A DNA stretch of 64,000 bases from UBA4874 sp002399435 (GCA_036823195.1 DAISGI010000008.1:1-64000); one strand, 5' to 3'. Shown: positions 45,318 through 53,138, counted from the first letter of the stretch. Program-made: numbers and translations. The notes: generated by a model not told the origin, from the letters alone.

Positions 45318-47129
45318 ATGAAAAACATGAAACTGCTGATGAGCTTTATGAAGGGAAGCCGTCTGCTGTATCTCGGATCCATTTTGTGTGTCTGGATATC
45401 TACTTTCATCACAATGGCATCCCCGTTGATTGTTCGGTTTACCGTGGACTCTGTGATCGGAAATGAGCCTGCAGACCTGCCTGCCTGGGTTGCCGGCCTT
45501 CTCCGGTCCACCGGAGGCGTGGACAATTTAAAACGCAATATATGGATCTGCGGCCTGGTGCTGCTTGGTATTAATCTGATCAATGGATTGTTTATCTTTT
45601 TCAGGGGCAAATGGTCCGCCAAGGCTTCGGAGTCCATTGCGAAAAGTCTGCGGGACCGGCTGTACGGCCATTTGCAGAGCCTGGACTATGACTATCATGT
45701 CAAGGCGGAGACAGGGGACCTGATTCAGCGCTGTACCTCCGATATGGAGACCATCCGCCGTTTTTTGGCGGTGCAGCTGGTGGACGTGGGCCGTGCCGTG
45801 TTCATGCTGGTTATGGCGCTTTCCATCATGCTTTCCATGAACGTGCGCATGACAATCGTTTCCCTTGCCGTTGCTCCGCTTCTCTTTCTCTTTTCCTTCA
45901 TCTTCTTCCGGATGGTTCAGAAAGCCTTTCTGCAGGCGGATGAATCCGAAGGAAGGCTGTCCAATACGATTCAGGAAAATTTGAACGGGGTAAGGGTCGT
46001 CCGTGCCTTTGGACGTCAAGGCTATGAGAATGATAAATTTGATCAGAAGAATACGGAATACAGGGACTTATCCTACCAGGTTACAAAACTGATGGCCTTA
46101 TACTGGTCCCTGTCGGATCTGATCGCCATGCTGCAGATTGGCATTGTCGTCGTAATGGGCGTTTATTATACTGCGTCGGGTTTCATCACATTGGGCACTT
46201 TTCTGGTATTCAACTCCTATGTGAGTATGCTTCTCTGGCCCATTCGTCAGATGGGGCGGATTCTAACCGATATGGGCAAGACCCTGGTGTCCGTGGGACG
46301 AATTCAGGAGATTCTGGATGTCCCTTCGGAAAGCCAGGACCCGGATTGCGGGAAGCCGCCCATTGCCGGAGACATTGTATTCCGGAACGTCAGTTTTGAA
46401 TATGAAGAGGGGCATCCGGTTCTGAAGGACCTTTCCTTTGAAGTGAAGAAGGGGGAGACCGTTGCCATTCTTGGGCCCACAGGTTCGGGGAAATCCTCCC
46501 TGGTTCATTTGCTGCAGAGACTGTATGACTATAAAGACGGGTCTGTCACCATAGGCGGGGTGGAGCTGCGCAAGATAGACAAGAAGTGGCTGCGTCAGAA
46601 GGTGGGCATCGTTCTGCAGGAGCCGTTTCTATTTTCCCGCACCATTAAAGAGAACATTGGCATTGCCAAACGGAATGTCAGCGAAATGGAGATTATTGAA
46701 GCCAGCCGTATTGCCTCCGTTCATAAGGTAATCGAAGAATTTGACAACGGATACGAAACCTTCGTGGGGGAAAAAGGCGTTACCCTGTCCGGAGGGCAGA
46801 AACAAAGGGTGGCTATTGCAAGGACATTGATCCAGGACAGCGATATCCTGATCTTTGACGACTCCCTCAGTGCGGTGGATACGGAGACCGACGCCGCGAT
46901 CCGGAAGGAATTGAAAAAGAGAAGCAAGAATGTCACCACCTTTATCATATCCCACCGGATTGCAACCCTGTCCGAAGCAGACCGGATCCTGGTCCTGGAT
47001 GACGGGAGGCTGATTCAGTCCGGCACCCATGAGGAATTGATTCATCATCCCGGCCTGTATCAGCGGATCTGGTCCATACAGAACAGCCTGGAGAAGGATT
47101 TGCAGGACAACGGCCAGCTGGTTGGCTGA
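45318..47129 (+). CDS. heterodimeric ABC exporter subunit with a degenerate ATP site
   Basis: Half-transporter of 603 residues: six helices (about 15-330) and an ATPase domain with Walker A GPTGSGKSS and canonical signature LSGGQ. The Walker B is LIFDDSLSAVD, with aspartate replacing the catalytic glutamate. It pairs with the next gene, which has the opposite pattern. The ATG is eight bases after AGGAAGTGA; the open frame continues upstream through leader hairpin 2, but there it encodes no exporter-like sequence. The attenuator-like leader suggests induction by a translation-inhibiting drug. Confidence 0.9.
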   Translation: MKNMKLLMSFMKGSRLLYLGSILCVWISTFITMASPLIVRFTVDSVIGNEPADLPAWVAGLLRSTGGVDNLKRNIWICGLVLLGINLINGLFIFFRGKWSAKASESIAKSLRDRLYGHLQSLDYDYHVKAETGDLIQRCTSDMETIRRFLAVQLVDVGRAVFMLVMALSIMLSMNVRMTIVSLAVAPLLFLFSFIFFRMVQKAFLQADESEGRLSNTIQENLNGVRVVRAFGRQGYENDKFDQKNTEYRDLSYQVTKLMALYWSLSDLIAMLQIGIVVVMGVYYTASGFITLGTFLVFNSYVSMLLWPIRQMGRILTDMGKTLVSVGRIQEILDVPSESQDPDCGKPPIAGDIVFRNVSFEYEEGHPVLKDLSFEVKKGETVAILGPTGSGKSSLVHLLQRLYDYKDGSVTIGGVELRKIDKKWLRQKVGIVLQEPFLFSRTIKENIGIAKRNVSEMEIIEASRIASVHKVIEEFDNGYETFVGEKGVTLSGGQKQRVAIARTLIQDSDILIFDDSLSAVDTETDAAIRKELKKRSKNVTTFIISHRIATLSEADRILVLDDGRLIQSGTHEELIHHPGLYQRIWSIQNSLEKDLQDNGQLVG

Positions 47130-47277
47130 GGCAAGGGCTCCGCACCCGGCACCTTGGTCCAGGGACACCGGCTGCATGCTGTATTTGTATTGGCTGATAA
47201 GTGGTCTTGAGCCAGGGGACCGGAAGAACGGCGCGATTTGTTTCGATTTCGTATTAAAAATAAGGAAGGTTCAATTT

Positions 47278-49104
47278 ATGAGTTATCCGGAAGAGCAGGA
47301 ATACACCAAAAGACTTGACCTGGGGCTGTGGAGACAGCTCCTGCGTTATGCAAAACCTTATCGAAAACATCTGATCGCCATCGCCTTTATCATGATCCTG
47401 ACCGGTGGAATTGATGTCGTATTTCCGCTGATGACCCGGTATGCCATTGATCATTTTATTACGCCGGGAAAGCTGGAAGGCATAGGAGGATATGCAGTCC
47501 TCTACGGCCTTTTGGTCGTCTTCCAGGCATGCGATACCTGGATATTGATCCGCACGGCGGGAAAAGTGGAAAACGGTCTGGTTTATGATATCCGCAAAAG
47601 CGGTTTTGAAAGATTGCAGGAATTGTCCTTTTCCTATTATGACAAGACTCCGGTGGGCTGGATTATGGCCAGGATGACATCGGACTCCCAACGTCTGGGG
47701 GAAACCATATCCTGGAGCCTTGTGGATATGACCTGGGGCGTGACCATGATGGTGGGAATCGTCGTGGTCCTGCTGGCGCTGAACTGGAAACTGGCGTTGA
47801 TTGTAATGACCGTCGTCCCGTTTCTGGCGCTGGCCAGCGCCTATTTTCAGAAGAGAATCCTGAAGGGATACCGGCAGGTCCGAAAGGTAAACTCCCGGAT
47901 CACCGGAGCGTTCAACGAAGGAATCCTGGGTGCCAGGACGACCAAGACCCTGGTCCGGGAAGAACGCAATCTGGAAGAATTTGAAAGCCTGACCGGGGAA
48001 ATGCGGAGCGCTTCCATCCGGGTCGCGATTTTTTCCTCTGTCTTTTATCCCATTGTGTCGGCGCTGGGTGGAATCGGAACAGCCCTGGCGCTTTGGATCG
48101 GCGGCGGAATGGTGATGACTTCTGCCATCAGCTTTGGAACTCTTGCAAGTTTTATTACGTACACCATCCAATTTTTTGAGCCCATCGGCAATATCGCCCG
48201 TATTTTTGCCGAGCTCCAGTCCGCCCAGGCATCAGCGGAGCGGGTGCTGTCCATGATCAATACCCCGCTGGAAATCGAAGACCGTCCGGATGTGCTGCAA
48301 ACCTACGGGGATGCGTTTCATCCGATTCGGGAGAACTGGGAGCCCATCAAAGGGGATGTGACGTTTCGGAATGTCAGCTTTTCCTATCAGGGAGGCGAAA
48401 CCGTACTGGAAGATTTCAACCTGCAGGTAAAGGCAGGGGAGACCATTGCGCTGGTAGGAGAGACTGGCTCGGGGAAAAGCACCATTGTAAACCTGATCTG
48501 TCGGTTTTACGAGCCCACGAAGGGTCAAATCCTGATAGACGGGGTGGATTACCGGGAACGGTCGCAGCTCTGGCTGCAGTCCAACCTGGGCTATGTTCTG
48601 CAGTCGCCGCATTTGTTCAGTGGAACCGTGAAGGAAAATATCCGTTACGGAAGACTGGAGGCGACGGATGAAGAAGTCCGGGAGGCGGCCCGGCTGGTCA
48701 ACGCGGACGGATTTATCAGCAAACTGGAAAACGGCTATGAAACGGAAGTCGGGGAAGGGGGGAACCGGCTGTCCACCGGCCAGAAGCAGCTGATATCCTT
48801 TGCCCGGGCCGTTGTAGCCAATCCCAGGCTGTTTGTGCTGGATGAAGCGACCTCTTCCATTGATACGGAGACGGAACAGATTATTCAGAAAGCGATCCAG
48901 AATGTGCTGGAAGGCAGGACCAGCTTCATCATTGCCCACAGGCTGTCCACCATCCGTACTGCTGACCGTATTCTGGTAATTGTAGACGGGAAGGTGACGG
49001 AAGAAGGGAATCATCGGCAGCTGCTTGCCCAAAAAGGTTATTACTATCGGCTGTATACCAATCAGTTTATGGAGGAAGAAGAAGCCCGTATTATAAACGA
49101 ATGA
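47278..49104 (+). CDS. heterodimeric ABC exporter subunit with the catalytic Walker B glutamate
   Basis: Half-transporter of 608 residues with six helices and an ATPase domain. Walker A is GETGSGKST, the signature is degenerate (LSTGQ) and Walker B is canonical (LFVLDEATSSID). Combined with the upstream partner this gives one consensus and one degenerate site. AAGGAAGGT precedes the ATG; upstream in-frame codons are discarded as not family-like. A perfect terminator follows the stop, so the operon has two genes. Confidence 0.9.
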   Translation: MSYPEEQEYTKRLDLGLWRQLLRYAKPYRKHLIAIAFIMILTGGIDVVFPLMTRYAIDHFITPGKLEGIGGYAVLYGLLVVFQACDTWILIRTAGKVENGLVYDIRKSGFERLQELSFSYYDKTPVGWIMARMTSDSQRLGETISWSLVDMTWGVTMMVGIVVVLLALNWKLALIVMTVVPFLALASAYFQKRILKGYRQVRKVNSRITGAFNEGILGARTTKTLVREERNLEEFESLTGEMRSASIRVAIFSSVFYPIVSALGGIGTALALWIGGGMVMTSAISFGTLASFITYTIQFFEPIGNIARIFAELQSAQASAERVLSMINTPLEIEDRPDVLQTYGDAFHPIRENWEPIKGDVTFRNVSFSYQGGETVLEDFNLQVKAGETIALVGETGSGKSTIVNLICRFYEPTKGQILIDGVDYRERSQLWLQSNLGYVLQSPHLFSGTVKENIRYGRLEATDEEVREAARLVNADGFISKLENGYETEVGEGGNRLSTGQKQLISFARAVVANPRLFVLDEATSSIDTETEQIIQKAIQNVLEGRTSFIIAHRLSTIRTADRILVIVDGKVTEEGNHRQLLAQKGYYYRLYTNQFMEEEEARIINE

Positions 49105-49112
49105 TGATAAAA

Positions 49113-49162
49113 ATGCGGAAGACCGTCCCGGACCTGGGACACGGATCTTCCGCATCTTTTTT
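49113..49162 (+). terminator. terminator of the exporter operon
   Basis: ATGCGGAAGACCGT pairs with ACGGATCTTCCGCAT (one bulge or mismatch) around CCCGGACCTGGGAC, then CTTTTTT. It begins eight bases after the stop. Confidence 0.9.
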
Positions 49163-49170
49163 ATAGTGGG

Positions 49171-49250
49171 ATGGATGATGGAGGAACGATGGATGGATGA
49201 TGGAGGAATGATGGATGGATGATGGAGGAATGATGGGGGAATGATGGAGG
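49171..49250 (+). repeat. 22-base tandem repeat carrying ribosome sites and mini-frames
   Basis: The unit ATGGATGGATGATGGAGGAA + TG occurs about three times, with degenerate ends. Each unit holds a GGAGGA ribosome site followed by ATG, and ATGGATGGATGA reads M-D-G-stop. The last copy runs into the start of the J-domain gene, so its initiation region is built from repeats. Confidence 0.8.
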
Positions 49251-49687
49251 AAAGGGAGCTGAAGCGGAAGCTCAGGCAGTTGAAAAAGATCGAGCGGATA
49301 GTACGGTATGGCAGTGCGGATGCTCAGGCTGCGGGATCACGGCAGCAGCCCCTTCTGTGGGACAGCTTTTTCTCCGGCCGAAAGGGAATCCGGCCCAGAT
49401 ATCCGTTCGAAATTCTTTTGGTCATGAACGGGGAAGCACGGAAAAGAGCGTTCGCGGACTACCTCCGTACGGTGTATACAAGGGGATACAGGGAAAAGGG
49501 GCTGCTCCTTCCCGCCGGGTTGGATATTCAGGGATTATTTGATTTTGACCTGCCCGCCGAAGCGACCCGGGAGGATGTGAAGAAACGCTTCCGGGAACTG
49601 GCAATGATTGTCCATCCGGATCACGGCGGTTCCAACGAGGCTATGGCGGCCCTGCTGGACCAGTATCATGAGCTGATGAAGGGCTGA
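49241..49687 (+). CDS. J-domain protein
   Basis: Protein of about 148 residues with a C-terminal J domain (about 105-148) that carries the HPD tripeptide (125-127) in LAMIVHPDHGGSNEAM, needed to stimulate Hsp70/DnaK ATPase. The N-terminal 95 residues are basic at first (ERELKRKLRQLKKIERI) and otherwise unrecognised; they probably choose the client. There is no glycine-rich or zinc-finger part, so it is not a full DnaJ. Either of two adjacent ATG codons could start it. Confidence 0.8.
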   Translation: MMEERELKRKLRQLKKIERIVRYGSADAQAAGSRQQPLLWDSFFSGRKGIRPRYPFEILLVMNGEARKRAFADYLRTVYTRGYREKGLLLPAGLDIQGLFDFDLPAEATREDVKKRFRELAMIVHPDHGGSNEAMAALLDQYHELMKG

Positions 49688-49759
49688 CCTTTTCCCCGAT
49701 CTGCCCGCCATTGAAAGCGTCCACTTCCCCTGAAAAAGAGTAGCCCAATTACACTCCTC

Positions 49760-50041
49760 TCAATATGTCTGTTCACGGGACGTCTTGACGATGATTTTAC
49801 GGATACTGTCTTGTGACAAATGATATCGGCCGACCAATTCCTCAATTTTTGCTCCGTTGGTATACCGGTGGTATATTTCATGGTTTCTTTTTTCCAATTC
49901 TGACCGGGTGCCGTTGTTTTCTCCCCACCCGGCCCGGGCATTGCCTTCCTTTGGCACATAGACCAATTCACCCTGTATATACTTTTGCAGTTCCCGGAGC
50001 AATTCACGGGGAAGGACATCCCTCCCATTTTTGTAACCCAA
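49760..50041 (-). CDS. CD3324-family helix-turn-helix protein
   Basis: Protein of 93 residues that matches my memory of the clostridial CD3324 family: GYKNGRDVLPRELLRELQKY, YIQGELVYVPKEG and WGENNGTRSELEKRNHEIYH. The C-terminal segment is a Mor/HTH-like helix pair (YHLSQDSIRKIIVK), so it is probably a small DNA-binding regulator. The TTG start is supported by AAGGAGGG eight bases upstream. A second small frame (ATG at 50102, reading MAQTSFDSSNTVSYFKEG) overlaps the start in another phase and has its own AAAGGAGGGG; it may couple translation. An attenuator-like leader lies upstream. Confidence 0.75.
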   Translation of the reverse strand: MGYKNGRDVLPRELLRELQKYIQGELVYVPKEGNARAGWGENNGTRSELEKRNHEIYHRYTNGAKIEELVGRYHLSQDSIRKIIVKTSREQTY

Positions 50042-50156
50042 TGATCATTCCCTCCTTGAAATAGGACACTGTATTCGAAGAATCAAATGAAGTTTGTGCC
50101 ATCCGGGTCCCCTCCTTTCTTTTTCCTGTTATTCAAAATCCCTTAAAAAAGGGTGC

Positions 50157-50184
50157 AAAAAACCCCGCGGAACCATCCACGGGG
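50157..50184 (-). terminator. leader terminator 2 (minus strand)
   Basis: On the minus strand CCCCGTGGA pairs with TCCGCGGGG over nine bases (one G-U) around TGGT, followed by six T. It stands between the leader peptide and the CD3324-type gene. Confidence 0.75.
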
Positions 50185-50192
50185 CGGAGAAT

Positions 50193-50222
50193 AAAAAAAC
50201 ACGACTTCAACCATTCGTGTTT
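50193..50222 (-). terminator. leader terminator 1 (minus strand), with a competing antiterminator
   Basis: ACACGA pairs with TCGTGT around a ten-base loop, followed by seven T. The loop sequence ATGGTTG is complementary to CAACCAT about 45 bases upstream (plus 50258-50264). TGAAGTC within it duplicates a segment at 50274-50280, and both can pair with GACTTCA at 50301-50307. These mutually exclusive pairings are the hallmark of an attenuator. Confidence 0.6.
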
Positions 50223-50318
50223 GTGCAGACAAAGACATTATCCGTGATCAATTGATGATGGTTGCAAAGATACGACTTCAAAGGCATCAAAAACCGACCC
50301 TGAAGTCCAATATTCAGT

Positions 50319-50360
50319 TCAGAAGCACGGGCCCTCCAGCCTATTTTTTGAGTTGATCAT
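50319..50360 (-). CDS. candidate 13-codon leader peptide
   Basis: Reading frame MINSKNRLEGPCF followed by TGA, with AGAAAGGAG 11 bases before the ATG, about 48 bases after the predicted transcription start. Two tandem terminators follow. A short, well-initiated frame followed by alternative hairpins is the pattern of antibiotic-sensing leaders such as those of erm, ABC-F and tet genes. Which gene it was meant to control is unclear; the CD3324-type gene is now the first downstream. I do not recognise the peptide with certainty. Confidence 0.5.
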   Translation of the reverse strand: MINSKNRLEGPCF

Positions 50361-50414
50361 TTTATCCTGCACTCCTTTCTGCTGAATTTTCTTTTCGTCT
50401 CAACCTCTGATAAG

Positions 50415-50444
50415 AGTATATAGTAAAATATCCCACTCTGTCAA
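50415..50444 (-). promoter_or_regulatory. sigma-A promoter of the minus-strand leader
   Basis: Perfect TTGACA and TATACT (five of six) separated by 18 bases, firing leftwards with a start near 50408. The whole promoter lies in a 43-base sequence (50417-50459) that recurs in altered form at 53457-53498. Confidence 0.65.
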
Positions 50445-50459
50445 TAGGGATTTACAATT
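50417..50459. repeat. promoter-containing direct repeat, copy A
   Basis: TATATAGTAAAATATCCCAC and GGATTTACAATT frame this copy; the same ends frame copy B at 53457-53498, with a few changes and one base deleted in the middle. The two copies bracket about 3 kb of toxin-antitoxin, PadR and mobile-element remnants. Confidence 0.8.
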
Positions 50460-50517
50460 TGAAGCCTTTATTCTAATCCCATACGTGAGGGCGGTTGTCC
50501 TTATAGGACTTCGAGTT

Positions 50518-50540
50518 CTTCGGGCCAAGTTGGCCCGAAG
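50518..50540. repeat. perfect palindrome sharing its core with 53154-53170
   Basis: CTTCGGGCCAA and TTGGCCCGAAG form an 11-base perfect inverted repeat with one central base. The 17-base core CAAGTTGGCCCGAAGTG (50526-50542) recurs exactly at 53154-53170, where it is part of another hairpin. It may end the leftward or rightward transcripts, or be a mobile-element remnant. Confidence 0.7.
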
Positions 50541-50622
50541 TGGTTGTATTTTTAAGTGGAACAGCATATAATAAATTCAATAGATACATTGATTCCAATG
50601 CAATACAGAAAGGAGCGTCCTT

Positions 50623-50838
50623 ATGGAACTGGCGAAAATCACGAAGCGTGGGCAAATCACGATTCCCGCTGAAATACGCAAAAGGCTGGGTGTAAAGGAT
50701 GGCGACAAGGTAATTTTCCTTGAGGAAAACGGGCGCATCATCATGGAGAACGCCGCCATGATCTCCCTTAAAAACGCGCAGGACGCCTTTGCGGGAGAAG
50801 CGGAACGGCTGGGCCTGAAAACGGAACAGGATATGTAA
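50623..50838 (+). CDS. AbrB/MazE-type antitoxin
   Basis: Protein of 71 residues with an N-terminal swapped-hairpin AbrB fold: ITKRGQITIPAEIRKRLGVK and GDKVIFLEENGRIIMEN. The C-terminal 25 residues would cover the toxin. The AAAGGAG site is 8 bases upstream. It is paired with the PIN-domain gene 42 bases on, the usual antitoxin-first order of VapBC-like type II systems; the complex would repress its own promoter. Confidence 0.88.
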   Translation: MELAKITKRGQITIPAEIRKRLGVKDGDKVIFLEENGRIIMENAAMISLKNAQDAFAGEAERLGLKTEQDM

Positions 50839-50880
50839 ATCTGGTGAAGGATGTGCGCCGTGAAACATGGGAGGAAAATC

Positions 50881-51252
50881 ATGCGCATCATGATTGACAC
50901 CAATGTTCTCTTGTCCGCCCTGTTGTTTCCCGGCGAGAGGATGAACGCACTGATGGATAAAATCACGGCTGAACATCAGCTTGTCCTCTCGTCCTATGTC
51001 GTTGATGAACTGATGAACGTGACGCACCGGAAATTCAAGGGCAAAGAGGAAGCGGTAGACCTGTTGTTGAGCCGGCTTCCCTATGAGCTCGTTTATACGC
51101 CCAAGCAGCCGAAGCCGGGACTTTTTGAAATCCGCGATGAAAAGGACTATCCCGTCCTGTACTCGGCAATCACGGAGGATGTGGATGTTTTTATCACGGG
51201 TGACAGGGGCACATCGTTATGGAGGAAAATTTATGCCAATAAAGAGAAGTAA
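50881..51252 (+). CDS. PIN-domain toxin (VapC-like), C-terminus probably replaced
   Basis: Putative Mg-dependent ribonuclease of 123 residues. Candidate acidic active-site residues are D6 (MIDTNVLLSAL), E43 (VVDELMNV), D89 (DEKDYPVLYSAI) and D108 (FITGDRG). The start with GGGAGGAAAATC upstream is preferred over an ATG ten codons earlier. After TGDRG the sequence departs from family expectation: the last 14 residues, TSLWRKIYANKEK included, come from the ribosome site and start of the next gene. The normal C-terminal strand and helix (about 15-20 residues) are therefore missing, and activity is doubtful. Confidence 0.8.
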   Translation: MRIMIDTNVLLSALLFPGERMNALMDKITAEHQLVLSSYVVDELMNVTHRKFKGKEEAVDLLLSRLPYELVYTPKQPKPGLFEIRDEKDYPVLYSAITEDVDVFITGDRGTSLWRKIYANKEK

Positions 51253-51697
51253 ATATGATGTTACAATAAATCTGATTTGCCTATTACTGTTATCTGGACT
51301 AGTGGTATATTTATTAATTAATTGGAGCGATATTCCTGATAAAATACCCGGTCATTATAATGCTATGGGAGAGGTTGACAGATGGGGAAATAAGGGAGAA
51401 TTATTGTTTCTTCCTATAATCGGATGGATAATGTACATAGGAATAACGGTTTTGGAACATTTTCCACAGGTTTGGAACACGGGTGTTACTGTTACAGAAG
51501 AAAACAAAGCGCGAATATATCCAATACTCAAAAATATAATCGGTACTACGAAGCTGTTAGTGGTGGGTGTTTTTGTGATCTTGGATATAAACTCTGCACT
51601 TGCCAAATCATTACCCATTTGGTTTCTTCCCATTTTTTTAGTTTTAATGTTTGGTTCGATAATATTTTCTGTTGTCAAACTAACAAGAGCAAAGTAA
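51233..51697 (+). CDS. DUF1648-domain membrane protein (SdpI-like)
   Basis: Membrane protein of 154 residues with four helices (about 10-30, 50-70, 100-120, 128-150). The first loop carries the DUF1648 signature IPDKIPGHYNAMGEVDRWG, as in SdpI-type immunity or sensor proteins. The ATG has GGAGGAAAA five bases upstream and lies inside the last codons of the PIN gene, in another phase; the 20-base overlap looks like a rearrangement joint. No partner toxin of the Sdp type is seen. Confidence 0.78.
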   Translation: MPIKRSKYDVTINLICLLLLSGLVVYLLINWSDIPDKIPGHYNAMGEVDRWGNKGELLFLPIIGWIMYIGITVLEHFPQVWNTGVTVTEENKARIYPILKNIIGTTKLLVVGVFVILDINSALAKSLPIWFLPIFLVLMFGSIIFSVVKLTRAK

Positions 51698-52005
51698 ATT
51701 GGCAGCAATTTTCGCTTGTATGCGGATTCTTGACGGTCAGCGGCTTTCATGGCTTCCAGCCGCTATCCTTATGTAGCGGCCTGTTATATTGGCGTAAATT
51801 ATTGACATAGCAAAACACGACAGCATTTCACCTTAATGCCGTTGTGTTCTTGAAAATGGGCGCAATAATCACGCCCCCGCACAATCGAAAACGGCGGCTC
51901 ATTTGAACCGCCGTTTAGCTTTTTAGGCCATAAAATATTGTCTGCCAAATGACGGCTTTTTTTATGCCGTTATTCAGCAATGTATGAGTGGAACAGATAC
52001 CTCAC
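51698..52005. other. gene-free spacer with terminators
   Basis: About 300 bases without a supported gene. Short palindromes are common here, including the strong terminator at 51889-51924 and a GACGGC/GCCGT pair around a T run near 51951-51970. The sequence has the look of the non-coding ends of integrative elements, but no attachment site or integrase is recognisable. Confidence 0.5.
51889..51924. terminator. bidirectional terminator
   Basis: AAACGGCGG pairs perfectly with CCGCCGTTT, with further TCA/TGA pairing inside the loop, then CTTTTT on the + strand and TTTT on the minus strand. It separates the rightward DUF1648 gene from the leftward DUF2812 gene. Confidence 0.8.
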
Positions 52006-52635
52006 TCATTCAAAAATTTTACTTTCCTCCTTTAGGTATTTCACCAATGACGAATATTTCACCGTTGGGATAACAAATAGACTGAAAAAGATTAACAAAG
52101 CAATTCTAAGGCACCATGCCATAGGTGAAGAAACCGACAATACATTTGGAATGAATGTCATAGCACCCAACAAGACTATCATAAGAACAGCCCAGGCATA
52201 TGCTCGTCTGACTGTCTTATAGATGCTTAGTTTATTATGTATATCTGTATGCAATTCAAATGGTTTCCCATCTCGTCTTTTCTCTAAAATCAAAATTTCC
52301 TTATTGAACCCGCCGGGTGAAGTGGCGATCTGCCCCATACCTTTTGCATATGGCCTCCACCGCACTTTTCCATAGGAAAAATTAAGGTTGATATTTTTTG
52401 TAAAAGTACGAAATCCCATACTTTCAAGATACTTACGATAGTCTTTTGCTTTGGAATAAGCCTGATTTCCAACAAACTCTACCGCATATTCATATTCATT
52501 TGGTGCGCACTCATCAAAAGCATAGGTTAGCTTTCCACATCTTTTTAGCCGATAACCATCCTTGGCCATACGGTTTAACCACTTTTCCTGACCATCCAGA
52601 AAATCAAAAAAATATCGAAATACTGTTATGCTCAT
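52006..52635 (-). CDS. DUF2812-domain membrane protein
   Basis: Protein of 209 residues. An N-terminal soluble part (about 1-120; EKWLNRMAKDGYRLKRCGKL, YEYAVEFVG) matches DUF2812, followed by two closely spaced helices (about 142-160 and 168-188). Such genes are regularly coupled to PadR regulators. Its start overlaps the PadR stop by four bases (ATGA), so both are translated from one message. The function is unknown; a membrane-stress or export role is only a guess from the PadR link. Confidence 0.82.
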   Translation of the reverse strand: MSITVFRYFFDFLDGQEKWLNRMAKDGYRLKRCGKLTYAFDECAPNEYEYAVEFVGNQAYSKAKDYRKYLESMGFRTFTKNINLNFSYGKVRWRPYAKGMGQIATSPGGFNKEILILEKRRDGKPFELHTDIHNKLSIYKTVRRAYAWAVLMIVLLGAMTFIPNVLSVSSPMAWCLRIALLIFFSLFVIPTVKYSSLVKYLKEESKIFE

Positions 52636-52973
52636 CTATTTCTATCCCCCTTAATAATTGTTGAGGCCAGTTGCAAAACCTCCTCTATACGTTGTAATTC
52701 TTCTTCCGCTTTCTGCTTCCCAATATGGGTTATAAGGTATTCTTTTTTCTTGCTATTCGATTCATCGTCGAAAGGGGCAATCCATTTTTTCTTTACAAGG
52801 GTATTGATAGCTCCATACAAAGTACCGGCACCTAAGACAACTCGTCCGTTAGTTTCCTTTTTAATAAACTGCATGATTCCATAACCATGATTGGGCTTAT
52901 ATACAGCCAAGAGAACAAAGAAGGTTGTTTCCGTCAATGCCCCACCCTTTATATTATCTCTGATATATACCAC
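52632..52973 (-). CDS. PadR-family transcriptional regulator
   Basis: Winged-helix repressor of 113 residues: GALTETTFFVLLAVYKPNHG, YGIMQFIKKETNGRV and LGAGTLYGAINTLVKKKWI are typical PadR segments, with a short C-terminal dimerisation helix. The first in-frame start is GTG, with AGTAGGAG overlapping it closely; a TTG 12 codons in is the alternative. Its own promoter carries a palindrome at the transcription start, so autorepression is likely. The DUF2812 gene is the obvious co-regulated target. Confidence 0.85.
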   Translation of the reverse strand: MVYIRDNIKGGALTETTFFVLLAVYKPNHGYGIMQFIKKETNGRVVLGAGTLYGAINTLVKKKWIAPFDDESNSKKKEYLITHIGKQKAEEELQRIEEVLQLASTIIKGDRNR

Positions 52974-52986
52974 TCCTACTTAATTT

Positions 52987-53003
52987 ATTACGTTTACCGT
53001 AAT
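52987..53003. promoter_or_regulatory. PadR operator candidate
   Basis: ATTACG-TTTAC-CGTAAT, a perfect six-base inverted repeat. It covers the expected transcription start of the padR-type gene and lies 14 bases before its GTG. The half-site ATTACG also occurs between the -35 and -10 of the same promoter. Confidence 0.7.
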
Positions 53004-53006
53004 ATA

Positions 53007-53035
53007 AATATATCACTAAGCGTAATAGTTGTCAA
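53007..53035 (-). promoter_or_regulatory. sigma-A promoter of the PadR/DUF2812 operon
   Basis: Perfect TTGACA (plus 53030-53035) and TATATT (53007-53012) with a 17-base spacer on the minus strand, start near 53000. It is one of the best promoters in the window. Confidence 0.78.
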
Positions 53036-53039
53036 TGGA

Positions 53040-53125
53040 TTTTTCAAATACCATGAGCTTATAATCTGCTACAAATCTTGTGCCAATCTCAATTCGGCTG
53101 ATGCTTTCTCTCTCTATTGTTAACC
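53040..53125 (-). pseudogene. fragment of an XRE-type HTH gene
   Basis: About 75 bases closely match part of the XRE gene at 54784-55035 (plus-strand sequence around 54830-54910), with roughly seven substitutions. Read on the minus strand it keeps the protein segment SISRIEIGTRFVADY and then runs into unrelated sequence on both sides. It is a partial duplicate without start or full domain. Confidence 0.8.
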
Positions 53126-53138
53126 GGGTTTCAGGGCA

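Noticed and set aside
50157..50184. T-box riboswitch, suggested by a GGNTGGN-CCGCG-like stretch in the hairpin
   Set aside because: The match to the T-box sequence is imperfect, no stem I or specifier loop is visible, and the downstream gene is not an amino-acid gene. A peptide-controlled attenuator fits better.
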